A DNA stretch of 64,000 bases from Panaeolus papilionaceus. Lineage: Eukaryota > Basidiomycota > Agaricomycetes > Agaricales. The stretch covers positions 62,001 to 126,000 of the forward strand of contig JADNRZ010000037.1 in NCBI GenBank assembly GCA_015501605.1, written 5' to 3'. Position numbers and translations under genes: made by a program. Below, one piece after another: positions 37,667 through 49,764 of the stretch (its first letter is position 1; each line of letters opens with the position of its first letter). The notes beneath the pieces are model-generated. The model was not told the DNA's origin, did not search any database, and saw nothing but the letters and a program-made list of their open reading frames with translations.

Positions 37667-39099
37667 TTAAAATACTCGACCAGTCAGTTCTCGATATGCT
37701 AAAAGCTCTGAAATTAACTGAAAACGCTTCCTCTCCCCATTGTTATCCATATCCACATCCTCTCTCTCAACACCAGGCTCTGCTACACCTGCCGCCCCAT
37801 TCTCCTGCCCAACTTGCTCAAGAGGAGGGGGTATAACATCATTATGAGCTGTGTCTCCTTCAACATCAATTATAAGATTATGAAGTATAATGCAGACTGT
37901 CATCCACCGACAGGCATCTACATGGCTGTTGTTGGATCCAATTATGCTGCGTAAACCCCTAAGACACTGAAACCTTGTCTTGAGCGCACCCATACAGTGC
38001 TCAGACCTAACACGAAGATGTGCAACAGCACCATCAAATATCATGTTCTGCCTTTCAAGGGCAGCCGGTCGCTTGTGAACAGGAATAGTGTGACAGTTAA
38101 CAGGGTAGGCTGAGTCAGCCCATGCAAACTCCTCTCCTTTGAAGAATCATTCAGGAAATTTTGAGGCCGCAGTATGCTGAAAGACTGTCGCATCATGAGC
38201 TGATCCCGTAAATCCATGAGCATAATCTACAATTCGAAGGTTGCTTGGTGTATTTCCAACCTAAAATTATAGTCAATATTTCAATACAGAAACATACATA
38301 TGCCACAAACCTGAAGGTTTAGACCATAGTTATGTTTTCTGGTAAAATACGCAGCACCATTCGATGATGGCTGATATGCCAAAGGAATGATTGTTCCATC
38401 GTACATCACCCAGCCCTCTCTCCACAGTCCTTGAAACCCCATTTTTGAGTCAACCCATTCTTTCTCTTTCTCTTTCTCTTCATCAGTTAGAGGCCGAACA
38501 AACATGTCATGAAGGGAGGTGATAGCGATGAAGCACCGATGTGTGTAGAGCATTACAGCTCCAGGTGAACAGCCTGCTACTTGTGCAACATCATGTACAG
38601 ATGCCCCATTTCCAAAACGTCCCAAGCGATATAAGGTGACTGCTAATTGTAATTTGATAGGCTTTTGGGGTCGATGAGAGTTATGGAACACCAGATGATC
38701 CTTGATCAGCTCGAGAATGACATTAAAAACTAAGGGTGAAACACGGAGCATTTGGACAAATAGATGGTGCTGATTAGGGTTCTCAGCATATTCAAAGGCC
38801 AGATGTATGTTCCCAGCCTTTGGGATGGGCTCTCGAGGGTTGAAGTATCGAGTGTTCCTGATCTTGTTGAAGAGAGTGATATTTTGATGAAGTTGGATGA
38901 GTGCTTCATCCAGGTCAATTATATCAGGATCAGAGACCATCAGGAGATTTTGGAGGGAGATATAGTTCATATATGTGTCCAGAATCTGTCCTTTGATAGT
39001 TCTATGGTGAGGCATGGCTTTAGATGTGGTAGAGAAAGCAAATGTACAATGTAAAGATTGATAACAACAGTATAGGGGAGCGCTACCATAATTGGACAT
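37667..39099 (-). pseudogene. Harbinger (HARBI1-like) DDE transposase, stop-interrupted
   Basis: DDE_Tnp_4 nuclease read leftward. Exon 1 runs from ATG 39099 (or 39015) to about 38312. A ~51-bp intron separates it from exon 2, which ends at 37667. Recognisable parts are a helical N-terminus, LYRLGRFGNGASVHDVAQVAGC, the first catalytic Asp in WVMYDGTIIPL, YGLNLQ|VGNTPSNLRIVDYAHGF, the second Asp in FAWADSAYPV and Glu in VRSEHCMGALKTRFQCL. A TGA at 38147-38149 lies between FPE and FFKGEEF, where one transition would restore a sense codon. This copy therefore should not make full nuclease. Confidence 0.85.
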
Positions 39100-39119
39100 G
39101 ATTATATAATGTCACAGCT

Positions 39120-39166
39120 CGACCTGCAGCTGACCTGCAGATTCTGCAGGAATTATTGAACGGACC
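39120..39166 (-). repeat. Right TIR of Harbinger element
   Basis: Perfect 47-bp partner of 35864-35910, ending TTATTGAACGGACC. Confidence 0.95.
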
Positions 39167-42100
39167 TACTGTCTCAGTGAGCATGGTGACAAATTGAAAT
39201 AGAACACAGGCAGGCTTACTCTCGTGATGGACTTCCTGCTTGACGAGACCCGTATGAAAGAAGCTAAGCATATGCTGTAAGGCTAATCGGGAAACCGGCG
39301 TATTATTGTTGGTGACAGCGCCATCGGCATTAAAGCAATGCATCATTGCCTTCATGCTATCAGGCAGACAAGGTGTGCTATAGAAGTAGCCCCCTGCAAC
39401 GATTGTGTTCTTGACAGTAAACACAGCATGTTGGTGTTAGGGCACATTATGCTGTTGGATGAATATAAGCACTGAGAATGCAGAGTCTGAAAAATTCTAC
39501 TCACAGCATCATACCCTCCGTAAGGAGGATGGCTTCGTAATTCCATAGATCAGGACATGGCAAACTAGTGTCATAACCTTTTTCTAGATGCGCAAATTCA
39601 GTGGCATGCTCGAAACCCTCTTTAGGCGTGGCGATTATCCACCACTTTGCTCCAGTACAGGGGCAGATAAATGTGGCAAAGCTGTCATTGTCCACATGTA
39701 CTCAGTGTGTGCCACCCTTTGTGGTAACAAGAGCCCATCTAAATTTACTTGTGGGATATTCTTCGCCTCTTGGGCAATTAAGCTCTCCCATTGCCAGGCG
39801 CCAGCTAACCAGATCTGTCATGAAGCTACTTTCCTCAAGTAGGGCTGTTGGCATCGGTAGATCTAAGGCATTGAGAATCTTCCCATTCTCCATAGTCGCA
39901 CATTGGAGAACTTGTGCAAGTGTGCCTGACCTCAAGCGCTTGCCGAGCGACTTGGGCCCACATTTAATGGAGTGGTCTAGCAAAAGGTAGAGACAGATCG
40001 CTGAACATCATGCAGAAAAAAGTAGACACCAGTTACGCACCATGGATGTCAACAGTATGGTTAACGTGTTGAACTTCTTGCAAAGCCGCAAATCCAAATG
40101 TTCATTGTTTTCCTGGGACGTTCTTGACCACGATGTTTTGCTTCCTTTCTCGCAGTAAATAGTGGATCTGGGATACGTTGTAGAGCTCAGAATGACTGAC
40201 TATGGTGAATGTGGATCGAGTGGGGTCTGCGAGCCAAAGTGGTTGTGCGACACTATCATTAACCACATAATTCTGCTCGACAGCCTTGTGCCATTCCCTC
40301 ACATGCCAACAAACAAACTCCTCCTGTAAATAAATGTATGAGTAAATTATAGAAAGAAGGGTTTGGTTTAAATCGTACATGGAAATCTAACTTGATATCC
40401 CATTGCTGACCATCCACTTGAAAGACATTGATAGTGCAACTATAGTTCTGTGTAGAGCACTTAGCAAACCAAAAAAAAAAGAAAAAAAAGCCCATTTATA
40501 AGAAAAGACACATACCTTTGCCACAGGGACCACACAGAGAGTGATATCCTCGCTTTTTGTCTATAAATTAAAAGTAAGTATTGAATATATTTCGTGGTAT
40601 GTATAATTACCCATTGGCGGTTCTCGCTTGAGAACGGTCAACAGGTCCAAAGGAGATGGTTTTGAATTTGTAGGAGGAACACTAGACTTCTGCACCCTGA
40701 CTTTAGGCGTCAGTTTAGAATTCTTGTGCTTCTTTTTGGGTTTTGAGGATTTTCTGCCCTGATCATTACGACTTTGTGTACCCCCTTCCTTGCTTTGGTC
40801 TTCTGTATCCATGCCGTTCTCATCGTTCTCATTGTTCTCCTCATTCTCGCTGTTCTCGCCATTCTCGCTGTTCTCGCTGTTCTTGCCATTTTCGCCATTT
40901 TCGCTGTTCTTGCCATTTGTGTCGCTCCCTGTAGTAGCGGGCATTTCAGGGAGTAGATTAGCACGGTGTAATGAATGACTATCATCAAGTCTATGAGCGC
41001 CCTGTTGAAATACCAATTGAGGATGAATCAGAAGATGAAAAGAAACAAGTTACAATACCTCAACGTCGCATACTAGACAGCAAGTGTCGGACTGGTTGCT
41101 AATTGGCAGTGGTTGTGAGGGACCACTGGATGCTAACTTGGCTATGTAGGATGAAAGGGGTATGAGACATGCACAAATGAGGTGAGAGCTACACAACGCA
41201 CAAAGATTGAACCATTCTCGAACCTCAGGGGTCACATTCGCAAGGTCACCCCAGGGCATGTTTTTGACTAATGAAGTCATTGCATCATGCAGTGTCTTTA
41301 CATTGTTATAAACAGAAAAAAATTCGGTCCAGATAAGCCTCTCAACGCGAAGCAGTATTTCAGGCTTCATGTTCCCCAGTCTGTATGAATACTGAAAACG
41401 ATGGGCACATTTACCATTCAAGTTGAGGAGGGCGATACATACCTCAAGCAACGAATCTCGCTCCCAAGGGTACTTGTAGATGGAAAAATTGGATAACAGG
41501 AAAATAGGCGAGATGAGCACCGCTGCATGAAGAGGGAGGCGAAATGATTGCGCTCTGATAATGTTAGGGTCTTTATCCAATGTTCTGAGACATATTTTAT
41601 AAGAAGATATGCTGGATAACAATAAAAAAAGCCTACATAGTGTCATCAACCTGTGTAAATGTCTTCAAGGAGAACGAGAAGTCCCAATCTGGGAGAGTGC
41701 CATGGAAATTTTCCTCTTGCAGATAAGACAGGTGAATCATAGCGACATGGAAATTTGAAATGCAGAAGCAGTTTTCAATGGTTTTGTGGAGAACTTTAAA
41801 CACGTTGACATGTGTTGCATAGCCAGATTCCAAAGTTGATGCTGTAGGTACAAGTTTGGAGTCGTTGAGAGATGATATGCTCAACATTCTATCCTTCCAC
41901 TCATAGAGTATACCCACCCAGTCCTGGATGTGCCGTAGAAACTAGCACAGTGTGAGAAACCAAAACAATTTATGAATTGATTGACGAGACACATACCATG
42001 GTTTTTGAACTTCCTAAGATAATTTTTGGCATGTATTGACGCTCATGCACGATAGAACTCCTTTGTAAAGTCGGAAAATAAGACATAAGATCGAATAGAC

Positions 42101-42744
42101 GAAGCATCACAACCAGCGCACACTGCTTATCGCGGATAGGCTTTTTGGCATGCTTCACATTTGCTGCGTGGGCGGTAAGGTTGTGCTCATCCTGCAGCAA
42201 TTCTTTCAGAGTTTGTGAACTGGGATCGATTATGGGCGCGCAGATGAGAAAGGCCTCATAGTCTTTTAAGGACTGATGGAGTCTCTGATAATGGGTCATC
42301 ATTTTGTTGATTAGACAGATAGGCTTAAACACAACATACTGTTAATTCAGTGACATTGTACATGTCGGATGTAGGCCCTTGAGACCACGTAGAGCTTAGC
42401 CAGGGGTAGTTATTAAGAGAAGGGAAAGCATCTAAAAATGTGCTAGACATATTAAGCTGTTGGAATTGTAACCATTCAGTGTGATTCTTGTGCAATTCAA
42501 GTTCCTGAACGCACCTGATTATGCCTGAATTAATGGCTGAGATATAGGGTAATTGACTTAAGTTAAGAACTCCAAATATCTGTATTGAGAAATTGAGTTG
42601 AAAGAATAGTAGGGTTCCAGAATTAAACGAGAGTTTAAGGTGAAGTTGATGGGAGTGGTCAATACGAGCTCGGAGTTGACATCGTATTGAAATTGAAATT
42701 CGAGGTTCTGACGCGATCACATGACCACCTGAGGTCACGCACAA

Positions 42745-42899
42745 AACCGATCAGTTCGATTTTGTGTAGTGCTCACTCGGCCCGCTCTCAAGTTTCCATC
42801 ATCCATCGATTATCGTCCATTGAAAATGCAGAAACAGCTCTGCTTGTGTGTCACCCCCACTATTTACTGTCTATCCTCTGTTCTCAAGCACCCAGCTCA
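42745..42899. promoter_or_regulatory. Divergent promoter between JmjC and Plavaka genes
   Basis: Only 155 bp separate the apparent start codons of the leftward JmjC gene and the rightward transposase gene, so the two are likely transcribed from a shared bidirectional promoter. I see no clear TATA box. If either gene has an unseen 5' exon, the interval would differ. Confidence 0.45.
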
Positions 42900-45800
42900 A
42901 TGCCGATAGCTTCTTCCACTAAAACCTTTCCTTGCCTCCGTTGTGGCAAGCTGTTTGAAACGGAGTCAAATGCTCTCAACCATATGAATCAACTGCGATC
43001 AACATGTTGCCATTTTCATGAAGATGTGACTCACTTTGCTCACTTCAAAGGGTATACGAATGGCGATCCTGGTATGTCATAAATTTCTGCATTTTATTCT
43101 TGTTACCAATTGGATACACGCTGGTAGACATGGAATCACCTCCAAGTCCTCCTCGACTTGATGTTCCTGAAGACTTCGAAAATCGTAACGGTCCTGATGC
43201 TGTATTGCCAATGGAAGGAGTTGAACAGGACTCACCAGCTGGACCTTCAATTTTCGCCCATCCTACTCCCCGTGAATTCGTTCAACGTCCGCACTGTGAA
43301 GAGTTTCCAGGGGCAAGTTCCACCTGGAACCAAACACATCCCAGCAAGACGTTCATGGAGCTCTTTGCTGCAGATCCCCTTGCTAGCCGTCGTACAGATC
43401 TTCCATATTATCTGTTTTCGACAAGGAATGAATGGGAGGTAGTGTTGTTTCTTTTGCAGTCAGGAATGAGTCATGCGAAGCTCAACGAATTTCTGAAACT
43501 TGAACTCGTAAGTTTCCTGAATGCTTTTATCTTCACATTCTCAAAACTGTTTTTCTCCTCATAGATTAAGCTTCTTCAGCTATCATTTCGGACTGCACAA
43601 GATCTAATCTCGAGAGCGGAGCAGCTTCCTAGCGGCCCACGCTGGGTTGCCACTTCTATTACTCCAACTTTTCCAACTAAAAACACAATTACTTTATATT
43701 ACCGAAACCCTGTCCTATGCTTGGAAGCCCTTATGCGCAGCCCATTAGTGAAAGATTTTATCCAATTTACACCGTTTAGGCTCTATGAGACATGTGCTAA
43801 AACTATGAGGATATACACTGAGTGGCTCTCTGGCGACGCGGCCTGGTTCATGCAGGTGAGTAAATCTCTCATGAATTCAAAATCGGTCATTAACTCGACC
43901 TTTAGGAAAAACTGCGGCCAGGCGCAACTCTTCTTGGTACGATCTTATCATCCGACAAGACAAACATCTCATCTGGCACTGGAAATCGCGTTGGCCATCC
44001 ACTCCTCATTTCGCTCGCTAACATCTTTGCTGAATTCCGAAACAAGGCTACCAACCAAGCCTTCCTTCTCCTTGCCTTAATACCTATCCCTAAATTCATT
44101 CATCCGCAATCGAAGTTCCGTGGCGTTTTGGAAGCTCAACTATTCCATGAGTGCTTGGACATTGTCCTTCATCCCCTCAAGAATGCGGCCCGTGTTGGTG
44201 TCATGCTCTCAGACCCAGTCGGAAACAGTCGCTGGTGCTTCACTCCTTGTGCAGCTTACATCGTTGACACACCTGAATCAGCGCTTATTGCCTGCGTCGC
44301 TGGCAAAACATCGCCGATTACTACTGCATTGTACAAACAGTTCAGCGATGCTCACAAACACCCCATGAGGACTGGAGAAACAACGCTGGAAGACATCGCC
44401 AAAATCCAAGATGCAGTTGAGGATGAATGGGATATAGCTGCGTTTGAAAGGGAGGCGATGAAATGTCGACTGAACAGTGTGCACAAGCCTTTCTGGAAGG
44501 ATTGGGATCTATCAAACCCCGGTGTCTTTCTGACAAGCGAGCCTCTTCACCACTGGCACAGAATGTTCTGGGATCACGACGCAAAATGGTGCATCAACGC
44601 AGTTGGCGCAGCGGAAATTGATTTTCGCTTCTCAATCCTTCATTCACACACAGGGTATCGACACTTCAAAGAAGGGATTTCATCCCTCAAGCAGGTCACT
44701 GGGAGGGATCAGCACTTGCAGGAGCATTATCTGCAGATTTCATGACTGCAATACGGGCTCTTCTGGACTTCCGATACCTCGCACAAGTGCCAGTCATCTC
44801 AAATGATATTTGCCGAATGATCCATGAATCTCTCGCCATTTTCCATTGGTTCAAGAAAGCTATCATTGATGCGGGGGCATGGCAAGGAGAAAAGCGCAAG
44901 GTGCTTTCTCATTGGCAAATACCCAAGCTCGAGTTCATGCAGAGTGTCGTATCTGGCATACGACTTAACGGCTCTGCAATTCAATGGTCAGCTGATACCA
45001 CAGAGCACGCACACATCCGGCTTGTCAAGGACCCAGCACGGGCATCAAACAATCAGAGATACGAGAGTCAGATTGTCCGTGCACTTGATCGACAGGACAA
45101 GCTTATGAATTTCGATCTTGCCACCGCTATTAAGGAAGCAGGAATCGAGTTTACAGACAGGGTGATATCTACAGATTCACCAGCTAGAGAAACGTACGAC
45201 CAAGAGGAGGAGCTGGAGGAGCCAGATGGCGACGGTGCTACTGACGACACGTTTCGATCATTCACCATTGGCACAACAGCAGAACTCTTATCTCTTATCT
45301 CATCTGTCCGAGCTCTTCCTGGAGCACACGCTGGTGAGGCAGGCATCAGTACATACGGCATCACCAACTATTTCTACAAAGCGTCCATCTTGAAGAATGG
45401 CAATGATCCTTCCGCCAAAGTTCCTCATTGCACCATTCAAAGTTCTCCAACTACTGTCTTTCACCTTTCTAGAGATCCGCAACTGGGTACCCTCACGATT
45501 GACGAAGCAGCTAAGCAATTTGGTATCGGCGACTTGCAACTGGCATTATCCCAGTATCTCGCAAAAATGGAGGCTATCCGCCCAAACACATTTATCTCAG
45601 AGCTCGATACGGAGGTGCCAGCGCCTAACCACTCATCTATTGTCGAAAAAATACAGGTATGGACATCCCTTCGCCTTCAGTCTACCGCCTACCACTACCC
45701 CCACCCCATTTTACCACCTGTGACATTGAAAGCTGGGCCACACTTAGGGGGTCATGATTCAGCTATTTTCTGTGTCGACCCATCAAGCCAATGGCCACAG

Positions 45801-46263
45801 AGTGGACTTACCGGTGAGTAATTCATCCTCATAGGACTTGGGCGATACCTGACACTAGGCTGAAGGACATGTTATCGGTGATCTTCGTCTCGTATTTCGT
45901 CTGGTTCTCCCCAAAAACCACAGCAATGTTCCAGACAGGTTTCTCGTCTATACACAACAGTATTCAATCACCCCTCAGCCTAATCCTTATAATCCTAATA
46001 CGAGGCAAAAAGGGGATTTTCCCGATCCAAACACTGGATTTTATCTTCTCAAACGAAATGCACCGCAACAACGCACTTCTGAGTCTTCTCTCTGCGGAAA
46101 TATCATTCCGCTTGATCAACTTCATGCTCTGGTGGATATTGTTCCCAACTTTGGGGGGAAAGCAGATGAGCAGCTGACATGTAAGAATAGTCTGGCATAC
46201 AGTCGTGAATTCTGGTTGAATAAATACTTTGAAAAGGAACTTTTCTATGCATTATCACTGTAA
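42900..46263 (+). pseudogene. Plavaka-family transposase, frameshifted
   Basis: Transposase of the Plavaka family of basidiomycete DNA transposons. Exons are 42900-43071, 43128-43507, 43565-43855, 43906-45813 and 45866-46263, with a stop at 46261. The N-terminus has a C2H2-like knuckle (FPCLRCGKLFETESNALNH). The core shows GVMLSDPVGNSRWCFTPCAAY, VAGKTSPITTALYKQF, FLTSEPLHHWHRMFWDHD, AVGAAEIDFRFS, KEGISSLKQVTGRDQ, FMTAIRALLDFRYLAQ, IPKLEFMQSV and IQWSADTTEHAHI. The C-terminus ends SLAYSREFWLNKYFEKELF, as is usual for the family. Near 44715, between VTGRDQ and AGALSADFM, about ten expected codons are missing and the frame changes. TTGCA at both sides hints at a deletion between short repeats. 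This copy is probably inactive. Confidence 0.85.
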
Positions 46264-46565
46264 CAATACATCCAATTCATGTCAATACTTTTGTACTTCC
46301 ATTCTTGCTTCTAAGTTTCTGTTCCAGGTATTTAACATTACCCTGTATACTTTACCACTTCACCAGTCAAGTAATTCATCAGTTTAAATGACGTTTTTCA
46401 TGTTTTGCTACTGATTTGGACACTTGCATGCAGTAGTGCTACCGAGGGACCAACAAAAATACGGTGCACTCCATACATACCAGGGTCACCGACGTAGCAC
46501 TACAGAGCAATATTCGGCTACAGCTCGCTACAGTTACCAAGGGCAACGCTACAGGCGGGAGTGCC
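46264..46565 (-). repeat. Right terminal region of the Plavaka-type element
   Basis: Begins as the 3' flank of the transposase gene. From about 46430 it holds GTAGTGCTAC, GTAGCACTACAG and CGCTACAG motifs plus ACCAGGGTCAC at 46479, mirroring the left end. It holds no gene. Confidence 0.55.
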
Positions 46566-49545
46566 TTCCTATACGGGGCTACTGCCCAAAAACAGAAATT
46601 GCTGATGTGGCAAGTTTGGAAACTCGACATGGGGACGAATTCAGTGGCATTTCACTCCAACGATTCGTCGTTGTGATGACTGGAACTGCTCTTTCACCCA
46701 TTTGTTAATATCGTTTGTCTATTCTCGAGATATCTAGACATTTTTGTGCCGCTCCAGGTAAAGGTAGTGTAACGGGTATATAGTAATGTAAAATAATGTA
46801 TGAGTGGTGGGTGGGAGAGGGGACGAGGCAAAAAAGACATGGTGAATACATGTAGATGAGTTTGCGGGGTCAGCGAGAGGGATGAGATAGAAGGTGGAGC
46901 AGGGGAGAGAAGTTGAGAAGTAGTGGAGAGACGACCTATGAACAAGGGAGGTCAGTCGCATGAACTCTGTGACACATGATTGAGCACACAGGCGCGAAAC
47001 ACAAAACGTGGGGCAGAATCTTCGTATGTTCTGTAAACAATGTACATTTTTAAGAGGATGAAGCGTCCAAGAACCCGGAATCAGTCGCAGAAACGGTAAG
47101 AGATGAAACTAGAAAGGGAAAGAATAACGAGGAACACAGGGGTCAACAGGGGAAAAGAGAGATATGTACGGCGTTGCATGCCCAAGTGCTGTCTGATGCT
47201 AATACATAGATGGTGAAAAAATGAGTGTGGTACGCACACATCGCTGGTGAAAACATCAGTGCGCGGCTGATTGCTTCAGACGCAGGCTGTGAATGTGGTG
47301 ACCTCAAAGTATCAAGCTAAAATTCATGAACTGATTTTCTCAAAGACATGGAGGTAGTGTGTTCGAAAAAATAAGGGGCAGCTGAGACTCAAGATAGCAC
47401 AAGTTTGGCGCAGAGAGAGCATCATCATGAACTGTGAATGCGAGGGTTTGGAGCAATAGGAAAGACCTCCAAAGGTGGTACCGAAATACATGGAGCAGGG
47501 GAGAGGGTGAAAATGATTGAAGGTGGAAAGGATTACAGTAGGCGAGAGAGCAGTTTATGATTCAAGCTCAAGCTGCTAGTCAAGCGCAATGATGATACAC
47601 AACATATGCTCATCAATTAGGCCTGTCATGGGATTATTTTTCGAGGAGAGATTGCTCTGGTCGTTGAGATATTGGGGAACTGACGACACGCCGCTGTTTG
47701 GAGGAGTACATATGACAGCGGGAGGAGGACAATTATCTGACGCCCCATCTGAGCTTCTAGTGGTAGAGAGGTGGAGATTGGAGCATTTTGGTTGCCAAGT
47801 GAGCACGCTTGTCTTGAGTCTCCGTCCAGATCCATGAACTAATCCCCAATCATAGATTATCAGCGGACTCATTCAGTACTCCCTTGTGGTTTACTTGACG
47901 AGGAAGGCATGCCTGTTACAAGGAGTTGAGTCTAGGTTTGATCATTTACTGCTTTGACGGCTTGAAGACGCTGACGATTTGGTGAAATGGCACAGATGTG
48001 CTTGCGTGCCGGCCAAACAACCATTGGGGAGGCTTGCGTCGGGGTCGGTGGTAGTCAGCTAGCCAGAGGAGAGCAGGGAGTTGATACCTTCGGGCGAGCT
48101 CTGTCGGTGTATGGATCCCTGGTTATCGCAGTATGTCTTTCTCTTGGAGGAGCGTGTACGATTGATGCAAGGCACACGTCTTCTCTGACACCTACGCCCC
48201 AGCCGACATTCCAACCTCAGCATTCTCTCCGAGCCTTTCCGCGCCCTGTTACGCCATCAATGGCGACGAATGGTCTGACACGTCGCCCCACCTTTTTTCC
48301 ACCACACACATTCTCTCAACGAGATACCCACCCTACTTCAATGAACCTCACCCTTAACCTCCCTGAACTGACACACTCATCAAACCCCGCGTGGAATATC
48401 CCTCTCCTCGCAGTGCTCTCCGCCAGTATCTTGTTTTTTTTTTTTGTCGCCCATTTGTCTTCAGGTTAGATTCCTATACCCACCCACACAGCTTGCTTCA
48501 ACCTTGTCAAGACTCCAAAGGACCACCACGCAGATCTTCTTGCTGTTCCCCCACAAATACCCTCTTGCTGTTTCAATTCACCAATGCTTTTATTTTCTTC
48601 GTCTCGTCGCCTCACATCACTCCTGCACGTGCATACCGTTTCCGCCTTGGTGGACGCCATGTTCAAAAAATATTCCTGGTATTTTCAGCTCAGCTCGTCA
48701 TTATGCAGGTGTGGTGAATAGCAAGCGTTGAAGAATGGAGTCGGAACAAGGGAGGAAGCGATGTAATCGCAGGAGGTGACTTGGCGGTCGGGCCATGTGG
48801 ACCCACGACCACTTTCACCTTTAAGTCGAGCCAGGCTCGCGCGATGGGCCTCACTCCTCCTGGAACACCTACCCTAATACCCTACGCTGCTTTTCATAGG
48901 CGTCAGCTTTCTCTGGGCGTCGTTGATGACCCAGGAAATGTTGTTGTTGGCGGCCGTCGGAGTATTGGGTGGGGCGATGCGAGAACTGAGATGGTGGACC
49001 ACCTGGACACGATTGACGTTGAGTATTGGGCTGGAAAAAGGATGAAATCCGGTTTGATAGACGTGGAGACCGAGGCGGAAGATGAGATCCTGCAAGTGGG
49101 GCATGAGAGGAGGGTGGGCTGTTGTAGGAGTGCCAGTGATGGATGGTTTCGTCGAGATATTGGTGAGTAAAATTCTTTTATCGTCACCCTCACTTATTCA
49201 TGCGATATCTGACTAAATCCCAGTAGTATTTGTGTATTTAGATCGAATCATGATATTCTCATTTTCAAATTATAGGCCCGTTTGAAGGTTGAATGTGGCA
49301 ACCGATTTCGTGTATCACCCTTTCTGCGATCACACCACATTTTCCCCCTCCCCTCAACGTCGTCATCAACGCCACCCCTTACAGGATATTCGCCTCGTCT
49401 GGTTCACACAGCGTAACAGCGCTGCCGCTGATCCATTGTCAACCCCAGCCAGGTGGTATAGAGCCCGATTATGAGCGAAGTTGTTGGGGAGAACGCAAGG
49501 ATCCGTGGCTGTGGCTGTGCAAGGAACTGCGACGTGGACATATAC
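46566..49545. repeat. Tandem-unit spacer between Plavaka-type and gypsy elements
   Basis: Array sequence. 46930-47560 matches 2450-3300, 47838-48200 matches 17727-18100, and 48845-49200 carries the TCACTCCTCCTGGAACACC block. The rightward frame at 48781-49170 (129 codons) and its relatives in the other units are conserved in phase but have no known domain. No gene is called. The last five bases TATAC are the target duplication of the retrotransposon. Confidence 0.65.
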
Positions 49546-49751
49546 TGTCAGAACCAAAGCTAAACCAAGTTGAAGGTAGCGTATCTACTACAATATAGAG
49601 TCGTATTTATAGTACTAGCTAGTTCTACTTATGGTAAGTAATTGGTAACATGAGGTTCTTGCATGTAAACTACGGAAACTGTGCATAGAACGATCATAGA
49701 ATAAAAGAATAAAATATCATGTGTAATGTATGACTAAAGTAGATCATGACA
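49546..49751 (-). repeat. 3' LTR (element orientation)
   Basis: 206-bp LTR, TG...CA bounded. It differs from 55244-55449 only within the ATCATGTGTAATGTATG block (two T/C differences). Confidence 0.97.
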
Positions 49752-49764
49752 TCACCTCCCTTTC
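49752..49764 (-). other. Polypurine tract of the gypsy element
   Basis: On the coding strand GAAAGGGAGGTGA lies directly 5' of the 3' LTR and overlaps the pol stop codon region. It fits the plus-strand priming site. Confidence 0.75.

Larger units (their letters stand above)
35864..39166. mobile_element. PIF/Harbinger DNA transposon nested in a JmjC-gene intron
   Basis: 3,303-bp element with perfect 47-bp terminal inverted repeats starting GGTCCGTTCAATAATTCC. It encodes the two usual Harbinger proteins in convergent orientation: a Myb/SANT-like protein (36063-37506, +) and a DDE nuclease (37667-39099, -). The left flank ends CTA. The right end reads CGGACCTACT, so a TA, or CTA if the final C is host sequence, is duplicated. 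A 3-bp duplication is usual for the superfamily. The insertion lies between the JmjC-gene donor (GTAAGC, just left of 39220) and acceptor (TAGCAG, right of 35852), so splicing could in principle remove it. Confidence 0.9.
35290..42744 (-). pseudogene. JmjC-domain protein gene, decayed, split by a Harbinger element
   Basis: Leftward multi-exon gene. Exons seen include 42744-42340, 42284-41997, 41941-41637, 41584-41443, 41391-41059, 41001-40611, 40560-40516, 40459-40379, 40323-40041, 39976-39515, 39471-39220 and 35852-35290. The JmjC-like part has the HVD iron-binding motif (VHVDNDSFATF), then GAKWWIIATPKEGF, and a later HAVFTVKNTI with VAGGYFYS. Upstream are a helical N-terminal half, an Asn/Glu repeat (NGENSENEEN) and a CGPCGKG cysteine motif. 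JmjC proteins are Fe(II)/2-oxoglutarate oxygenases, often histone demethylases; the substrate here is unknown. Lesions are TGA at 40102-40104, TGA at 39702-39704 immediately before HVD, a frame change near 39430, and an exon phase mismatch near 40460-40516. Its start is 155 bp from the divergent Plavaka gene. Confidence 0.7.
25585..46565. mobile_element. Giant Plavaka-type element with cargo (approximate ends)
   Basis: About 21 kb of sequence foreign to the tandem array, bounded by two related regions in inverted orientation. Each carries many GTAGTGC/GCACTAC motifs and a shared GTGACCCTGGT core (25682-25692 forward, 46479-46489 reverse). Inside lie a Plavaka transposase (42900-46263), a divergent JmjC gene, a DUF6532-like gene, two small genes, a giant palindrome and a nested Harbinger element. 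Array sequence is found on both outer sides. The exact ends and a target duplication could not be fixed because no empty site is present here. It could instead be two or more elements side by side. Coding lesions suggest this copy is dead. Confidence 0.6.

Noticed and set aside
40743..40978. Three overlapping rightward hydrophobic frames (Ser/Phe/Leu/Val repeats)
   Set aside because: They are antisense shadows of the Asn/Glu-rich repeat exon of the JmjC gene.
47987..48469. 160-codon frame with a hydrophobic C-terminus in the spacer
   Set aside because: The homologous blocks at 12392, 21019 and 59447 use other frames and contain stops, so it is unlikely to be a gene.
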